Shown piece by piece: positions 25,167 to 33,392 of a stretch of DNA of 64,000 bases (position 1 is the stretch's first letter; each line of letters opens with the position of its first letter). A program made the translations under genes and the position numbers. The notes below the pieces were generated by a model. It did not search any database and was not told where the DNA came from. It saw nothing but the letters and a program-made list of their open reading frames with translations. Source of the DNA: Chryseobacterium ureilyticum (GTDB taxonomy: Bacteria > Bacteroidota > Bacteroidia > Flavobacteriales > Weeksellaceae); contig NZ_FTOL01000002.1 in the NCBI RefSeq assembly GCF_900156735.1, positions 708,915 to 772,914 on the forward strand, written 5' to 3'.

Positions 25167-26627
25167 TTATAAAGAATAATTCGGAGCTTCTTGAGTGATA
25201 ATTACATCGTGCGGGTGAGATTCTTTCAATCCACTACCTGTAATCATTACTAGTTTAGAATCTTTTTGTAAAACTTCAATATCTTTAGCTCCACAATAAC
25301 CCATACCTGCTCTCAAACCTCCTGTTAACTGGAAAATTACATCTTCTAATTTCCCTTTGTGCGGAACTCTACCTTCAATTCCTTCCGGAACGAATTTCTT
25401 AGCTTCACTTTGGAAATATCTTTCTTTCCCTCCTCTCTTCATTGCAGAAAGGCTTCCCATACCTTGGTAAGACTTGAATTTTCTTCCTTGGAAAATAATT
25501 TCTTCTCCCGGAGCTTCGTCTGTACCAGCTAAAAGAGATCCAAGCATTACTGCTCCTGCTCCACTTGCAATAGCTTTTACAATATCTCCTGAAAGTTTGA
25601 TACCACCATCAGCAATTACTGTTACATTTTTAGATTTTGCGTATTCGTATACGTTATAAATAGCTGATAACTGAGGAACACCAACTCCTGCAACAACTCT
25701 TGTTGTACAGATAGAACCTGGTCCTACACCTACTTTAAGAACATTTGCTCCTGCTTCGATAAGATCTTTAGCAGCTTCTGCAGTTACGATATTTCCACCT
25801 ACGATATCTAAGTTTGGATACGCTTTTCTTATTTCAGAAATTTTATCCAATACTCCTTTAGAATGCCCGTGAGCAGAGTCAATAGCTATAATATCCACTC
25901 CAGCCTGAACTAAAGCTTTAATTCTTTCTAATGTATCTTCTCCAACTCCAACTCCGGCTCCTACGATAAGGCGACCGTTTCCATCTTTATTGGCATTTGG
26001 ATATTCCAATTGATTATCAATATCCTTGATCGTAATTAATCCAACAAGTTTGTTATCTTTATCTACGATAGGCAGTTTTTCCACTCTGTTTTTAAGAAGG
26101 ATTTCTTTTGCCTTTTCAAGGTTGGTATCTTTGTCTGAAGTGATCAAGTTATCTTTTGTCATGATCTCCTCCACTTTGATATCAAGATTTTCCTGATATT
26201 TCACATCTCTGTTGGTAATGATTCCGATAAGAACATTATCAGAATCTACCACTGGTAAACCTGAAATTTTGAACTTAGACATCATTTCCTTAGCTTGTCC
26301 TAAAGTATGATCTTTAGAAAGGGTAACCGGATCAGAGATCATTCCGTTTTCGGAACGCTTCACTCGGTTTACTTGTGCTGCCTGCTCGGCAATCGTCATG
26401 TTTTTGTGAATAAAGCCTAAACCTCCGACTCTTGCCAGGGCAATTGCTAAATCACCTTCAGTAACTGTGTCCATAGCAGCGGAAACTATCGGAACATTCA
26501 GCGTGATTTTGTCGGTAAGTCTTGATTTTAATGAAACCTGGTTAGGTAAAACTTCTGAATAAGAAGGGACTAGAAGAACGTCATCGAAAGTGATGGCTGT
26601 CTCTACAATTTTGTTATGAATAGACAT
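25167..26627 (-). CDS. guaB: Inosine-5'-monophosphate dehydrogenase
   Basis: GuaB oxidises IMP to XMP with NAD+, the committed step to guanine nucleotides. The 486-residue protein has the TIM barrel start [16 protein letters not shown], a pair of CBS domains (about residues 95-205), [14 protein letters not shown], and the catalytic loop GPGSICTTR with Cys307. The flap region carries [23 protein letters not shown]. Length and order are normal. It is monocistronic; a -7 element 15 bases upstream of the ATG gives a very short leader. The CBS pair probably senses adenine or guanine nucleotides. Confidence 0.98.
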   Translation of the reverse strand: MSIHNKIVETAITFDDVLLVPSYSEVLPNQVSLKSRLTDKITLNVPIVSAAMDTVTEGDLAIALARVGGLGFIHKNMTIAEQAAQVNRVKRSENGMISDPVTLSKDHTLGQAKEMMSKFKISGLPVVDSDNVLIGIITNRDVKYQENLDIKVEEIMTKDNLITSDKDTNLEKAKEILLKNRVEKLPIVDKDNKLVGLITIKDIDNQLEYPNANKDGNGRLIVGAGVGVGEDTLERIKALVQAGVDIIAIDSAHGHSKGVLDKISEIRKAYPNLDIVGGNIVTAEAAKDLIEAGANVLKVGVGPGSICTTRVVAGVGVPQLSAIYNVYEYAKSKNVTVIADGGIKLSGDIVKAIASGAGAVMLGSLLAGTDEAPGEEIIFQGRKFKSYQGMGSLSAMKRGGKERYFQSEAKKFVPEGIEGRVPHKGKLEDVIFQLTGGLRAGMGYCGAKDIEVLQKDSKLVMITGSGLKESHPHDVIITQEAPNYSL

Positions 26628-26641
26628 CTTTACTTTCTTTG

Positions 26642-26649
26642 CAAAATTA
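26642..26649 (-). promoter_or_regulatory. -7 element TAATTTTG of guaB
   Basis: On the minus strand this matches TAnnTTTG; the ATG at 26627 is 14 bases past it. No clear -33 element and no guanine riboswitch-like leader is present. Confidence 0.5.
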
Positions 26650-26797
26650 GGTTATTTTGACGAGATATGAAAATCCTTTTTGATAGTTTAAATAAAATTT
26701 AATAATCAATAACTTAAATCGAAAAACCATCCCTTTACAGGAACGGCTTTTCTTCACAAAATAATTTTGGTATGTACGAAATACTTGCTTTATTTTT

Positions 26798-27301
26798 TTA
26801 TTTATAGCTAACGGAATTGATCATTTTTGAGATATCATCAGGAGTAAAATTCCCTTTTACATCTACAAAAACCAATTCTTTATTCTTGGAATCCACTGTA
26901 AGCAGCATATTCTCTATCACATCTCCATCCTGTTTCACTCGTATATTAATATTATCACCGTCATGTTTAATGGTTGCCCATTCTTCATAATGATTATCAC
27001 TTAAATATTGCGCATAGTTATTCAGCAGATCTGAGTTTCCATTGGTTACAGTAAGAACTTTTATTTTTGACGCTTTCTTTACAAGCTTAATTGTCTCCTC
27101 ACTTTCTCCTTCTTCTCTTAATGCTTTTTTAATATAAGACTTTGCCAAAAACATCGGAACATTTACACTCATAAATTTCGCTCCTTTAAAATCCTGTTTT
27201 GAATTGGCAAAGAAATCGATATTAGGTTTCTCTGAAACAATACATGACTGAAGCATACCTATTGTCAATACAATGAGAAAAATGTTTGTAAGAGTTTTCA
27301 T
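26798..27301 (-). CDS. DUF4252 lipoprotein
   Basis: This 167-residue lipoprotein has a signal ending LQSC with Cys20 lipidated. The mature part follows the DUF4252 layout: a short lead (FKGAKFMSVNVPMFLAKSYI), helical middle (EESEETIKLVKKASKIKVL), a strand pair, and the C-terminal FVDVKGNFTPDDISKMINS. It lies 11 bases behind the larger DUF4252 protein and is the last gene of the ECF sigma operon. The two DUF4252 domains are related (compare ILNGKMKMSDVNKIIS). Function of the family is unknown; the location suggests an envelope stress or sensing role. Confidence 0.85.
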   Translation of the reverse strand: MKTLTNIFLIVLTIGMLQSCIVSEKPNIDFFANSKQDFKGAKFMSVNVPMFLAKSYIKKALREEGESEETIKLVKKASKIKVLTVTNGNSDLLNNYAQYLSDNHYEEWATIKHDGDNINIRVKQDGDVIENMLLTVDSKNKELVFVDVKGNFTPDDISKMINSVSYK

Positions 27302-27312
27302 AGTTTTTGTTT

Positions 27313-28599
27313 TTATTTAACCTGTTTAAAGCTTCCTCCTGACACTTTGTCTATTCTTGCATCCAGTTCAGGATCACCTTTCAGCTTAACAGCAGCGCCG
27401 GAGGATACACTTACTTTCAATTTATCCGTTACGAATAGAGAAAGACTTGATCCGGATGTAGATTCTACTACTGCTGTGTTTATTTTAAGCTCTTCTGCCT
27501 TACATGAAGAACCACTGCTAACATCCATATGGGCTGTATTTACTGAACCTGATAGATTAACACTTGCTCCGCTTGAAATATCTAAATTGATTTTAGGAAC
27601 ATTAATTTCAGTTTTTAATATAGAACCAGAGCCTATCACAACATTAGCAGCCTGATTGATATTAAACTTTCCTTTAATAATGGAACCTGATTCTGCATCT
27701 ATGTTCACAGCATTTTCAGCAATAGGATTCACAGCAGTAAATACACTTCCTGAAGAAGTTTTTATCCCGTTTAGATGAGGAGATGAAACATTTACATTCA
27801 AATTTTTAAATCTTAGATTTCTTGCTCCTTTATTATCTACATAGATCTTTAATACTCCGTTTTCAACTTCAGTAATTACATTTTGAAGCTTATCCGCATC
27901 AGCGATAACTTTTACACTTCTTGGACTCTCCTGCTTATAGACAACATTCACTCCCATGCTTACATCTATCCTTGAGAACTCACCTACATTTCTACTGTCA
28001 CCATTAAGGTAAGAAGATGCATTTTCCGCTGTAAGATCATTTTTCAAAGCTGTTTTTGCCGGAACTGCTGCAATCTCTCCAGAGCTAATAATTTTATTAA
28101 CATCGGACATTTTCATTTTCCCGTTAAGAATAAAAATAACGTTCTCATCTTCAGAATCCACATTGAACACAAGATTTTCAAGATAGTTATCCTTTTCTTC
28201 TTCAGCCAGGAATTTCATCGAAGTACCATCACTATTGAGCGTCATCAGTTCATTAAAATTCAGGGATTTCAATGCACGATTAACTTTTTCGCTTTGCTGA
28301 GCATTCAGTTTTATATTTTGACCATTTTCGTTCTTTAAATCATCCGGAAATGTTGCTTTTGGAATAATCAGAATTTTAAGTCCGTCAACCTCGTTCAAGA
28401 TAGGTTTTATCTTTCCAACATATGCGTCGTTAACATCGATCGTGTTCAATAGTTTGAACATGGGCTTTTTTATGTTGATAGATGTAACTCCGCCATTCTT
28501 TTCAAAATCCTGAAAAAGTTTATTCAATTTATCAGTTTGCGCAGAATAAGTCGCAAAGCTGGTTAAAATCATGGCTATTATAAAAAATATTTTTTTCAT
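27313..28599 (-). CDS. DUF4252 plus DUF2807 (head GIN) exported protein
   Basis: After a signal peptide (MKKIFFIIAMILTSFATYSAQ) the 428-residue protein has an N-terminal DUF4252 domain (roughly 20-180) and a C-terminal DUF2807 auto-transporter-adhesin-head GIN domain (from about 205). The latter is a repetitive beta-helix with SSGS/SGS turns (KTSSGSVF, DAESGSII, VSSGSSCKAEEL, ESTSGSSL, VSSGAAVK). I chose the ATG at 28599, which opens directly with the signal peptide, over an upstream in-frame start inside the preceding gene. It is the third gene of the sigma operon, 16 bases behind the putative anti-sigma gene. The GIN head probably binds a surface ligand or polysaccharide. Confidence 0.85.
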   Translation of the reverse strand: MKKIFFIIAMILTSFATYSAQTDKLNKLFQDFEKNGGVTSINIKKPMFKLLNTIDVNDAYVGKIKPILNEVDGLKILIIPKATFPDDLKNENGQNIKLNAQQSEKVNRALKSLNFNELMTLNSDGTSMKFLAEEEKDNYLENLVFNVDSEDENVIFILNGKMKMSDVNKIISSGEIAAVPAKTALKNDLTAENASSYLNGDSRNVGEFSRIDVSMGVNVVYKQESPRSVKVIADADKLQNVITEVENGVLKIYVDNKGARNLRFKNLNVNVSSPHLNGIKTSSGSVFTAVNPIAENAVNIDAESGSIIKGKFNINQAANVVIGSGSILKTEINVPKINLDISSGASVNLSGSVNTAHMDVSSGSSCKAEELKINTAVVESTSGSSLSLFVTDKLKVSVSSGAAVKLKGDPELDARIDKVSGGSFKQVK

Positions 28600-28615
28600 G
28601 GGATTAATCTGGTTT

Positions 28616-29299
28616 TTAGTATTCGTTGTCAAGGTTTTCGTTTCTTTGAGAAGATGCTACGGTCTTTTTAAACTCGTTTCCAAGTTTCATAAAGGAATAT
28701 TTTGTAACATCAATCGCTTCTTTTTCACTACTGATCCTTTTTCCGTTTACAATTACATAAGAGTCGTTATACATTGTAGAGTCATTAGAGGTTTTGCTAA
28801 TATTGGAAGAATTGTCTGCATATCTTGGCTTTCTTTCTTTTTTCAGCCTTCCTCTTTTTGGCAGGATTTCATCAAGAACATCTTTTTCAGCAACTGGATT
28901 TTCCTGAAATATGGAATCCTTTTTTGTACCAGAAATAGAATCCGTATGATTCACTGCTACTTGTGCTTCGTGATCTTTGTTTTCTTCAATGAAGCTTGAC
29001 TTCTGTCTTAACACTTCATCTTTCACCAGTTTTTCCTGATCCAGTACACCTGCATCGGAATCCCTATTATTAAGGAATAACCCGATACCGAAAACCAACA
29101 TCACACTGGCTGCCATCCAGAACCATTTAGGAAAAGACGGTTTTTTCTTTTCTTCCAGCGGAATAATAGGCGTTATATTTTCTTCAGGTTCTATACCTTC
29201 TGCTTTTTGAAGGAAATCTTCAAAACTCCAGTCCATTTTTTCTTCCTTTATATCCTGGAAGACTTTGTCGTATTTATCTTGTAATTGATCTTTTTTCAT
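28616..29299 (-). CDS. Putative anti-sigma factor, single membrane helix
   Basis: This 227-residue protein has a cytoplasmic N-terminal helical part of ~75 residues (KYDKVFQDIKEEKMDWSFED), one membrane helix (about 80-98, FWMAASVMLVFGIGLFL), and a ~130-residue charged periplasmic region rich in Lys, Glu and Ser. Its start overlaps the 3' end of the sigma-factor gene by 26 bases, and the pair precedes DUF4252 genes. The topology (N-terminus inside, single helix) and position fit an anti-sigma factor. There is no HxxxCxxC zinc motif, so it is not of the ZAS type. Assignment rests on context. Confidence 0.65.
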   Translation of the reverse strand: MKKDQLQDKYDKVFQDIKEEKMDWSFEDFLQKAEGIEPEENITPIIPLEEKKKPSFPKWFWMAASVMLVFGIGLFLNNRDSDAGVLDQEKLVKDEVLRQKSSFIEENKDHEAQVAVNHTDSISGTKKDSIFQENPVAEKDVLDEILPKRGRLKKERKPRYADNSSNISKTSNDSTMYNDSYVIVNGKRISSEKEAIDVTKYSFMKLGNEFKKTVASSQRNENLDNEY

Positions 29300-29783
29300 A
29301 GCTCATCAGTTGTGAGATTTGTTCTTTTACTTTTTGTCTCGCTCGCATAAGGTTTACCCTTACTGCATTTTCCTCCATTTCCAGCATTTCAGAAATTTCG
29401 GAAACATCATAGTCTTCTACGTCTTTCAAGTGGATGACCATCTTCTGTTTTTCCGGGAGCTGATTGATAAATCCTATAATATGTTCCTTAAGGTTATCAA
29501 CTTCCATACTATAAAGCTCCGATCTGTGAAGCTGCATATCCGCAAAGCCGATCTTTACGTCGTGATGCTTCAGCCGGTTCAGACATTCGTTCCGGACGGA
29601 CTTCAGTGCATAGGATTTAAAGTTTCCAAACTGCCCAAGCTCATCCCTTTTCTGCCAAAACTTCATCATGAGATCCTGTACCACATCTTCTGCTTCATCA
29701 CTGCTCATGACGAATCGCTTCGCAAAACGATACATCTCGTCTTTGAGAATAAACACCGTATTCTTGAAAGTTTCCTGGGTCAT
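29274..29783 (-). CDS. RNA polymerase ECF-type sigma-70 factor
   Basis: The 169-residue protein has only regions 2 and 4, as ECF factors do. Region 2: MYRFAKRFVMSSDEAEDVVQDLMMKFWQ with the conserved DVVQD, and FKSYALKSVRNECLNRLK (2.4). Region 4: LPEKQKMVIHLKDVEDYDVSEISEMLEMEENAVRVNLMRARQKVKE, the helix-turn-helix. It should redirect RNA polymerase to a stress or envelope regulon, including its own operon. It is first of four minus-strand genes, followed by a membrane protein that probably holds it inactive. A -7 element of the housekeeping type lies at 29820. Confidence 0.93.
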   Translation of the reverse strand: MTQETFKNTVFILKDEMYRFAKRFVMSSDEAEDVVQDLMMKFWQKRDELGQFGNFKSYALKSVRNECLNRLKHHDVKIGFADMQLHRSELYSMEVDNLKEHIIGFINQLPEKQKMVIHLKDVEDYDVSEISEMLEMEENAVRVNLMRARQKVKEQISQLMSYEKRSITR

Positions 29784-29819
29784 GAGTTTTGTTTCTTATA
29801 GGTAAGACAACTAAAGTTT

Positions 29820-29827
29820 CAAATCTA
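29820..29827 (-). promoter_or_regulatory. -7 element TAGATTTG of the sigma operon
   Basis: On the minus strand this matches TAnnTTTG, 36 bases upstream of the sigma-factor ATG. A TTTG in the -33 area at 29851-29854 overlaps the upstream terminator hairpin. Confidence 0.4.
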
Positions 29828-29843
29828 TTACATCAAAAATAAA

Positions 29844-29870
29844 AAAACTTCAAAAAAAATTGAAGTTTTT
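29844..29870 (-). terminator. Terminator of the GlmU-like gene
   Basis: AAAAACTTCAA pairs with TTGAAGTTTTT; the minus strand continues into T. It lies 12 bases past the stop codon. Confidence 0.82.
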
Positions 29871-29882
29871 ATTATAATCAGA

Positions 29883-31043
29883 TTAATACGTATCAAAAAT
29901 ATGTTTAAGGATAGACTTATCCTCCTCTGTTAAAGCTACTTTTCGTCTTGCCATAGCTCTTTCTGCCACTTCATAAACTTTATCAAGTTTAAATCTTTCA
30001 TCATCTTTCAAGCCGCCCCATGAAAAGTTCTCCACAAGGTTTGGTGGAAAACCTGGTTTAAAGATATTAGATGCAACTCCAATCACAGTTCCTGTATTTA
30101 ATTGTGTATTGATTGCCGTTTTGGAATGATCTCCCATAATAAGCCCGGCAAACTGTAAGCCTGTATCTTCAAATGCTTTGGTTCTATAGCTCCAGAATTT
30201 CACATTTCCGTAGTTATTTTTCATGTTTGAAGAATTTGTGTCTGCACCGAAATTACACCATTCTCCAATGACTGAGTTCCCTACAAAACCTTCATGCCCT
30301 TTACTGGAATACCCGAAGATGATAATATTATTCACCTCTCCTCCTACTTTACAATGCGGTCCTATTGTAGTTGCACCGTAAATTTTTGCGCCAAGATTGA
30401 ATTTGGAATCATCACAAAGTGCAATGGGTCCACGAAGATGGCAACCTTCCATCACTTCAGTATTTTTACCGATATAGATTTTACCGGTTTTCGTATTGAT
30501 CGTTGAAAATTCAATAGACGCTCCTTCTTCGATGAAAAGGTCTTTTTTATCCCCTAAAAAGCCATTTGTAGAAGACAATTCCTGAGAAGTTCTTCCTTTA
30601 GTAAGAAGATCAAAATCAAAATCGATGGCGTGATGATTATAAGTAAAGAGGTCTTTAGGTTTTTTAAAGAAAATCAGTTCTTCTTTGATATCGGTCATCT
30701 TCTCGATCTGATTCAAAGAAAATCCTTTCATATTAATTTTTGCAGCTACCAATTCATCTTCATATACCAGTGCTTCTCCCTGTTTAAGATCTTTTATCTG
30801 TTGAATAACAGTTTCTGTAGGAATGAAATTTGGAACCAGAAAAAGACTTTCTTCATCTTCCGGACTTTTAAATTTATCCTGAAGATACGTTTCTGTAAAA
30901 TAGGTAACTTCAGTATTCCCGAGGATCTTTTGCCATCTCTCAGAGAATGTAAGGATTCCGCATCGCATTGCGGCAACAGGTCTGGTAAAAGTAAGCGGAA
31001 GGAAGTCTTCCCAATATTGTGCGTCTGAAAATACTAATTGCAT
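29883..31043 (-). CDS. GlmU-like putative sugar nucleotidyltransferase / left-handed beta-helix protein
   Basis: This 386-residue protein is the Bacteroidota GlmU-like family. The N-terminal ~170 residues form a weak nucleotidyltransferase-like part (LVFSDAQYWEDFLPLTFTRP, then RCGILTFSERWQKI) without the canonical GXGTRM loop of GlmU. The second half (about 175-340) is a left-handed hexapeptide beta-helix (IEEGASIEFSTINTKTG, then YIGKNTEVMEGCHLRGPI, then KVGGEVNNIIIFG). The NTP-transfer activity is therefore doubtful; acetyl transfer or scaffolding is possible. An in-frame GTG sits directly before the ATG at 31043; ATG is preferred. It is monocistronic, next to rpmE2. Confidence 0.85.
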   Translation of the reverse strand: MQLVFSDAQYWEDFLPLTFTRPVAAMRCGILTFSERWQKILGNTEVTYFTETYLQDKFKSPEDEESLFLVPNFIPTETVIQQIKDLKQGEALVYEDELVAAKINMKGFSLNQIEKMTDIKEELIFFKKPKDLFTYNHHAIDFDFDLLTKGRTSQELSSTNGFLGDKKDLFIEEGASIEFSTINTKTGKIYIGKNTEVMEGCHLRGPIALCDDSKFNLGAKIYGATTIGPHCKVGGEVNNIIIFGYSSKGHEGFVGNSVIGEWCNFGADTNSSNMKNNYGNVKFWSYRTKAFEDTGLQFAGLIMGDHSKTAINTQLNTGTVIGVASNIFKPGFPPNLVENFSWGGLKDDERFKLDKVYEVAERAMARRKVALTEEDKSILKHIFDTY

Positions 31044-31048
31044 CACTC

Positions 31049-31083
31049 AGTTTTTAGTTTAAGGTTTAAAATTCAAGGTTAAC
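31049..31083. repeat. Heptad-periodic element, five units
   Basis: Five consecutive 7-mers: AGTTTTT, AGTTTAA, GGTTTAA, AATTCAA, GGTTAAC. They share an (A/G)(G/A)TT core. The element begins five bases upstream of the ATG of the GlmU-like gene and ends before the rpmE2 terminator. Confidence 0.65.
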
Positions 31084-31094
31084 AAATTTACAAT

Positions 31095-31128
31095 AAAAAA
31101 GTCTCCCAAATAATTGGAAGACTTTTTT
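31095..31128 (-). terminator. Terminator of rpmE2
   Basis: AAAAAAGTCT pairs with AGACTTTTTT, with an inner CCAA/TTGG pair, giving a long stem ending in T on the minus strand. Confidence 0.87.
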
Positions 31129-31147
31129 ATATTTTAAATTACAAAAA

Positions 31148-31399
31148 TTACTTAGCGATTTTTTTGTATTTGTTCATGAACTTATCAACTCTACCTGCAG
31201 TGTCAACTAATTTAACTTTACCAGTGTAGAAAGGGTGAGAAGTTGAAGAGATTTCCATTTTGATTAGTGGGTACTCTTGTCCTTCGAACTCGATAGTGTC
31301 TTTTGTTTCTGCAGTAGACTTGCAAAGAAACACCTCGTCGTTACTCATATCTTTGAAAACAACAAGTCTATAATTTTCTGGGTGAATTCCGTTTTTCAT
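31148..31399 (-). CDS. rpmE2: 50S ribosomal protein L31 type B
   Basis: The 83-residue protein starts [19 protein letters not shown], then has [19 protein letters not shown] and the [21 protein letters not shown] signature of L31. It lacks the CxxC zinc motifs of type A L31, so it is the zinc-independent type B form, the usual one in this phylum. It sits in the large subunit near the central protuberance. A longer open frame extends upstream to 31540, but it crosses the promoter at 31472-31502, so the ATG at 31399 is the start. The gene is monocistronic. Confidence 0.96.
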   Translation of the reverse strand: MKNGIHPENYRLVVFKDMSNDEVFLCKSTAETKDTIEFEGQEYPLIKMEISSTSHPFYTGKVKLVDTAGRVDKFMNKYKKIAK

Positions 31400-31471
31400 A
31401 ATACAATTTTTAAAAAAATTAAAGTTTGCTTTCGAAATAGTAATGGATATTTCTCTGCTAATTTTAGGTTG

Positions 31472-31502
31472 CAAAAGTACAACTTTTTTTCTAATTTCCA
31501 AA
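31472..31502 (-). promoter_or_regulatory. Promoter of rpmE2
   Basis: On the minus strand -7 TACTTTTG (31472-31479) and -33 TTTG (31499-31502) are 19 bases apart, a near-ideal Bacteroidota promoter. The leader would be ~68 bases. Confidence 0.75.
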
Positions 31503-31551
31503 TACTGAATCCAATATTTTTTTAATGATAAGAAATTCAAAGTATTTTCGT

Positions 31552-31559
31552 TAAATTTG
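31552..31559 (+). promoter_or_regulatory. -7 element TAAATTTG of the beta-helix lipoprotein
   Basis: Matches TAnnTTTG, 24 bases upstream of the ATG at 31584, divergent from the rpmE2 promoter. Confidence 0.5.
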
Positions 31560-31583
31560 GAACCTACTTAAACTTTAATTTCG

Positions 31584-32993
31584 ATGAAATTCAAATTATT
31601 ACTGGCTTTTTCTTTCTGGATGCTACTTGTCGCAGTATCATGTAATAAGGATGACATTACGTTTGATACTCCTTCACAGCAGTTAAGTTTTTCAAAAGAT
31701 ACAGTATTCTGTGATACGGTTTATCATCAGGTACGTTCAGAGACTTATGTTGTAAAGGTATATAATAATGAAGATAAGGATATTTTAATTCCAAGGGTAA
31801 ATCTTGAGAAAGGAGCAGCATCATTATATAGAATCAATGTAGATGGAAAACCTGGATATGATTTTAAGGATGTTCCTTTAAGAAAGAAAGACAGTCTTTA
31901 TATTTTCGTTGAAATTGCACCACTGGCAACAGGACCAGAGGCTATTGCTGAAGACAGAGTTGTTTTCACAGGTCCTGCAGGGCAACAGCATGTGACTTTA
32001 TTTTCTGTTGTTCAGGATGCTGAATTCTTTATTCAGACTCCTACAAATCCTAATGTTATCAGCAGTTCTACAACCTGGCATAATAATAAGGCTAAGATTA
32101 TCTACGGAAATCTTACCATTGATGAAAATGTGACTCTGGATATAGATCCGGGTACCAAAGTATACTTCCACAAGAACAGTGGAATGAAGGTTGCCAAGGG
32201 CGGTGTTTTGAATATCAATGGAACAAAGGACGACCAGGTAATTCTACGAGGAGACAGAAATGATCCTTATTATGATACTATTTCTAAAAACTGGAACTCT
32301 ATAAGGATGGAAGCCAACTCTATTCTTAATATGAATCATGCCAGACTTTTCGGAGGAACGAAAGGATTGGAACTGAGACAATCGAAAGCCAATATTACGA
32401 ATTCATTTATTCATACATTCTTTGAATATGGAATTTACGCTGTAGGTACTACAATTGATGCAAACAATCTTGTGATGAACAACTGTGGACTATCCTGCAT
32501 TGGAATTTTCAGAGGTGGAAAGCACAATTATACTCACGCTACGATTGCCAACTATTCCAAATCTATGGGAACGTTTGACAGAAATGGAATTTTCGCTACG
32601 AATGAATGGAAAAATGATGCAGGACAAACCGAGCAAGGAGCTTTACAGGAGCTTAATATAAGAAACAGTATCGTCTATTCTGACAGGGATAATTCTGTAC
32701 AGTTTGAACAGACTCCGGGACAACAATTTGAATTTTTAATTCAAAACTGTCTGTTGAAATATTCAGGAACTTCTGAAGCAGGTTTCCCTTTTGATAATAA
32801 TACAAAGGTGATACAGAGTATTAAAAATGAGGAGCCACAGTTTATGAATTATTTTATGGCAAAAATGAACCTGAGAGTAAAACCTACATCTCCGGCTATT
32901 AATAAAGGAAATGTATCTGTTGCAGGAACTGTTCCTCTTGATATTGTCAATGTATCCAGAACTACTAATCCAACTCTTGGAGCTTATCAATAA
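31584..32993 (+). CDS. Beta-helix lipoprotein
   Basis: The 469-residue protein has a lipoprotein signal (MLLVAVSC, Cys20, followed by NKDD). Residues ~25-150 form an N-terminal beta domain (FDTPSQQLSFSKDTVFCDTV). From about 160 a right-handed parallel beta-helix begins (KIIYGNLTIDENVTLDIDPG, then GVLNINGTKDDQVILRG, then NARLFGGTKGLELRQSKA-like turns) and runs to about 400. The C-terminus has the beta-helix end phrase PTSPAINKGNVS and then TTNPTLGAYQ. No catalytic residues for polysaccharide lyase activity stand out. It is likely a surface lipoprotein. It overlaps the pyrophosphohydrolase gene by one base (TAATG). Confidence 0.8.
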   Translation: MKFKLLLAFSFWMLLVAVSCNKDDITFDTPSQQLSFSKDTVFCDTVYHQVRSETYVVKVYNNEDKDILIPRVNLEKGAASLYRINVDGKPGYDFKDVPLRKKDSLYIFVEIAPLATGPEAIAEDRVVFTGPAGQQHVTLFSVVQDAEFFIQTPTNPNVISSSTTWHNNKAKIIYGNLTIDENVTLDIDPGTKVYFHKNSGMKVAKGGVLNINGTKDDQVILRGDRNDPYYDTISKNWNSIRMEANSILNMNHARLFGGTKGLELRQSKANITNSFIHTFFEYGIYAVGTTIDANNLVMNNCGLSCIGIFRGGKHNYTHATIANYSKSMGTFDRNGIFATNEWKNDAGQTEQGALQELNIRNSIVYSDRDNSVQFEQTPGQQFEFLIQNCLLKYSGTSEAGFPFDNNTKVIQSIKNEEPQFMNYFMAKMNLRVKPTSPAINKGNVSVAGTVPLDIVNVSRTTNPTLGAYQ

Positions 32994-33319
32994 TGGAAAT
33001 TACACAACTACAGCAACAAGTCGATGAATGGATCAAAACCATCGGCGTAAGGTATTTTAATGAGCTGACCAATATGGCAATGCTGACCGAAGAAGTAGGT
33101 GAAGTGGCAAGAATCATTGCAAGAAGGTATGGTGAGCAAAGTGAAAAGGAAAGTGACAAGAGTAAAGACCTTGGAGAGGAACTGGCAGATGTGCTTTTTG
33201 TAACATTATGCCTAGCCAACCAAACGGGAGTGAATCTACAGGATGCTTTTGACAGAAAAATGAAGATCAAAACGGACCGCGATAAGGACCGTCATCAGAA
33301 TAATGAAAAATTAAAATAA
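32993..33319 (+). CDS. MazG-like nucleotide pyrophosphohydrolase
   Basis: The 108-residue protein belongs to the all-alpha NTP pyrophosphohydrolase superfamily (MazG/dCTPase). The metal-binding motifs are present: EEVGEVARIIARR (E-x2-E about residues 28-40) and LGEELADVLFV (E-x3-D about 59-69). These bind Mg2+ and cleave (d)NTPs to monophosphate and PPi, clearing unwanted nucleotides. It starts inside the stop codon of the preceding lipoprotein gene, so translation is coupled even though no functional link is apparent. A terminator lies before aroA. Confidence 0.88.
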   Translation: MEITQLQQQVDEWIKTIGVRYFNELTNMAMLTEEVGEVARIIARRYGEQSEKESDKSKDLGEELADVLFVTLCLANQTGVNLQDAFDRKMKIKTDRDKDRHQNNEKLK

Positions 33320-33320
33320 T

Positions 33321-33348
33321 TATAGATTATGAGTTATCAATCATCACG
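33321..33348. repeat. Heptad-periodic element, four units
   Basis: Four consecutive 7-mers: TATAGAT, TATGAGT, TATCAAT, CATCACG. The first part also forms the left arm of the terminator at 33326-33366. Confidence 0.5.
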
Positions 33349-33372
33349 ATATTGCTAACTCATAATTTTTTA
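33326..33372 (+). terminator. Terminator after the MazG-like gene
   Basis: ATTATGAGTTA (33326-33336) pairs with TAACTCATAAT (33356-33366) and a T-run follows. Confidence 0.7.
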
Positions 33373-33392
33373 ATTTAATGCAGTAAACAACA

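Noticed and set aside
29319..29801. A 160-codon plus-strand frame opposite the ECF sigma gene
   Set aside because: It is antisense to regions 2 and 4 of a confident sigma factor.
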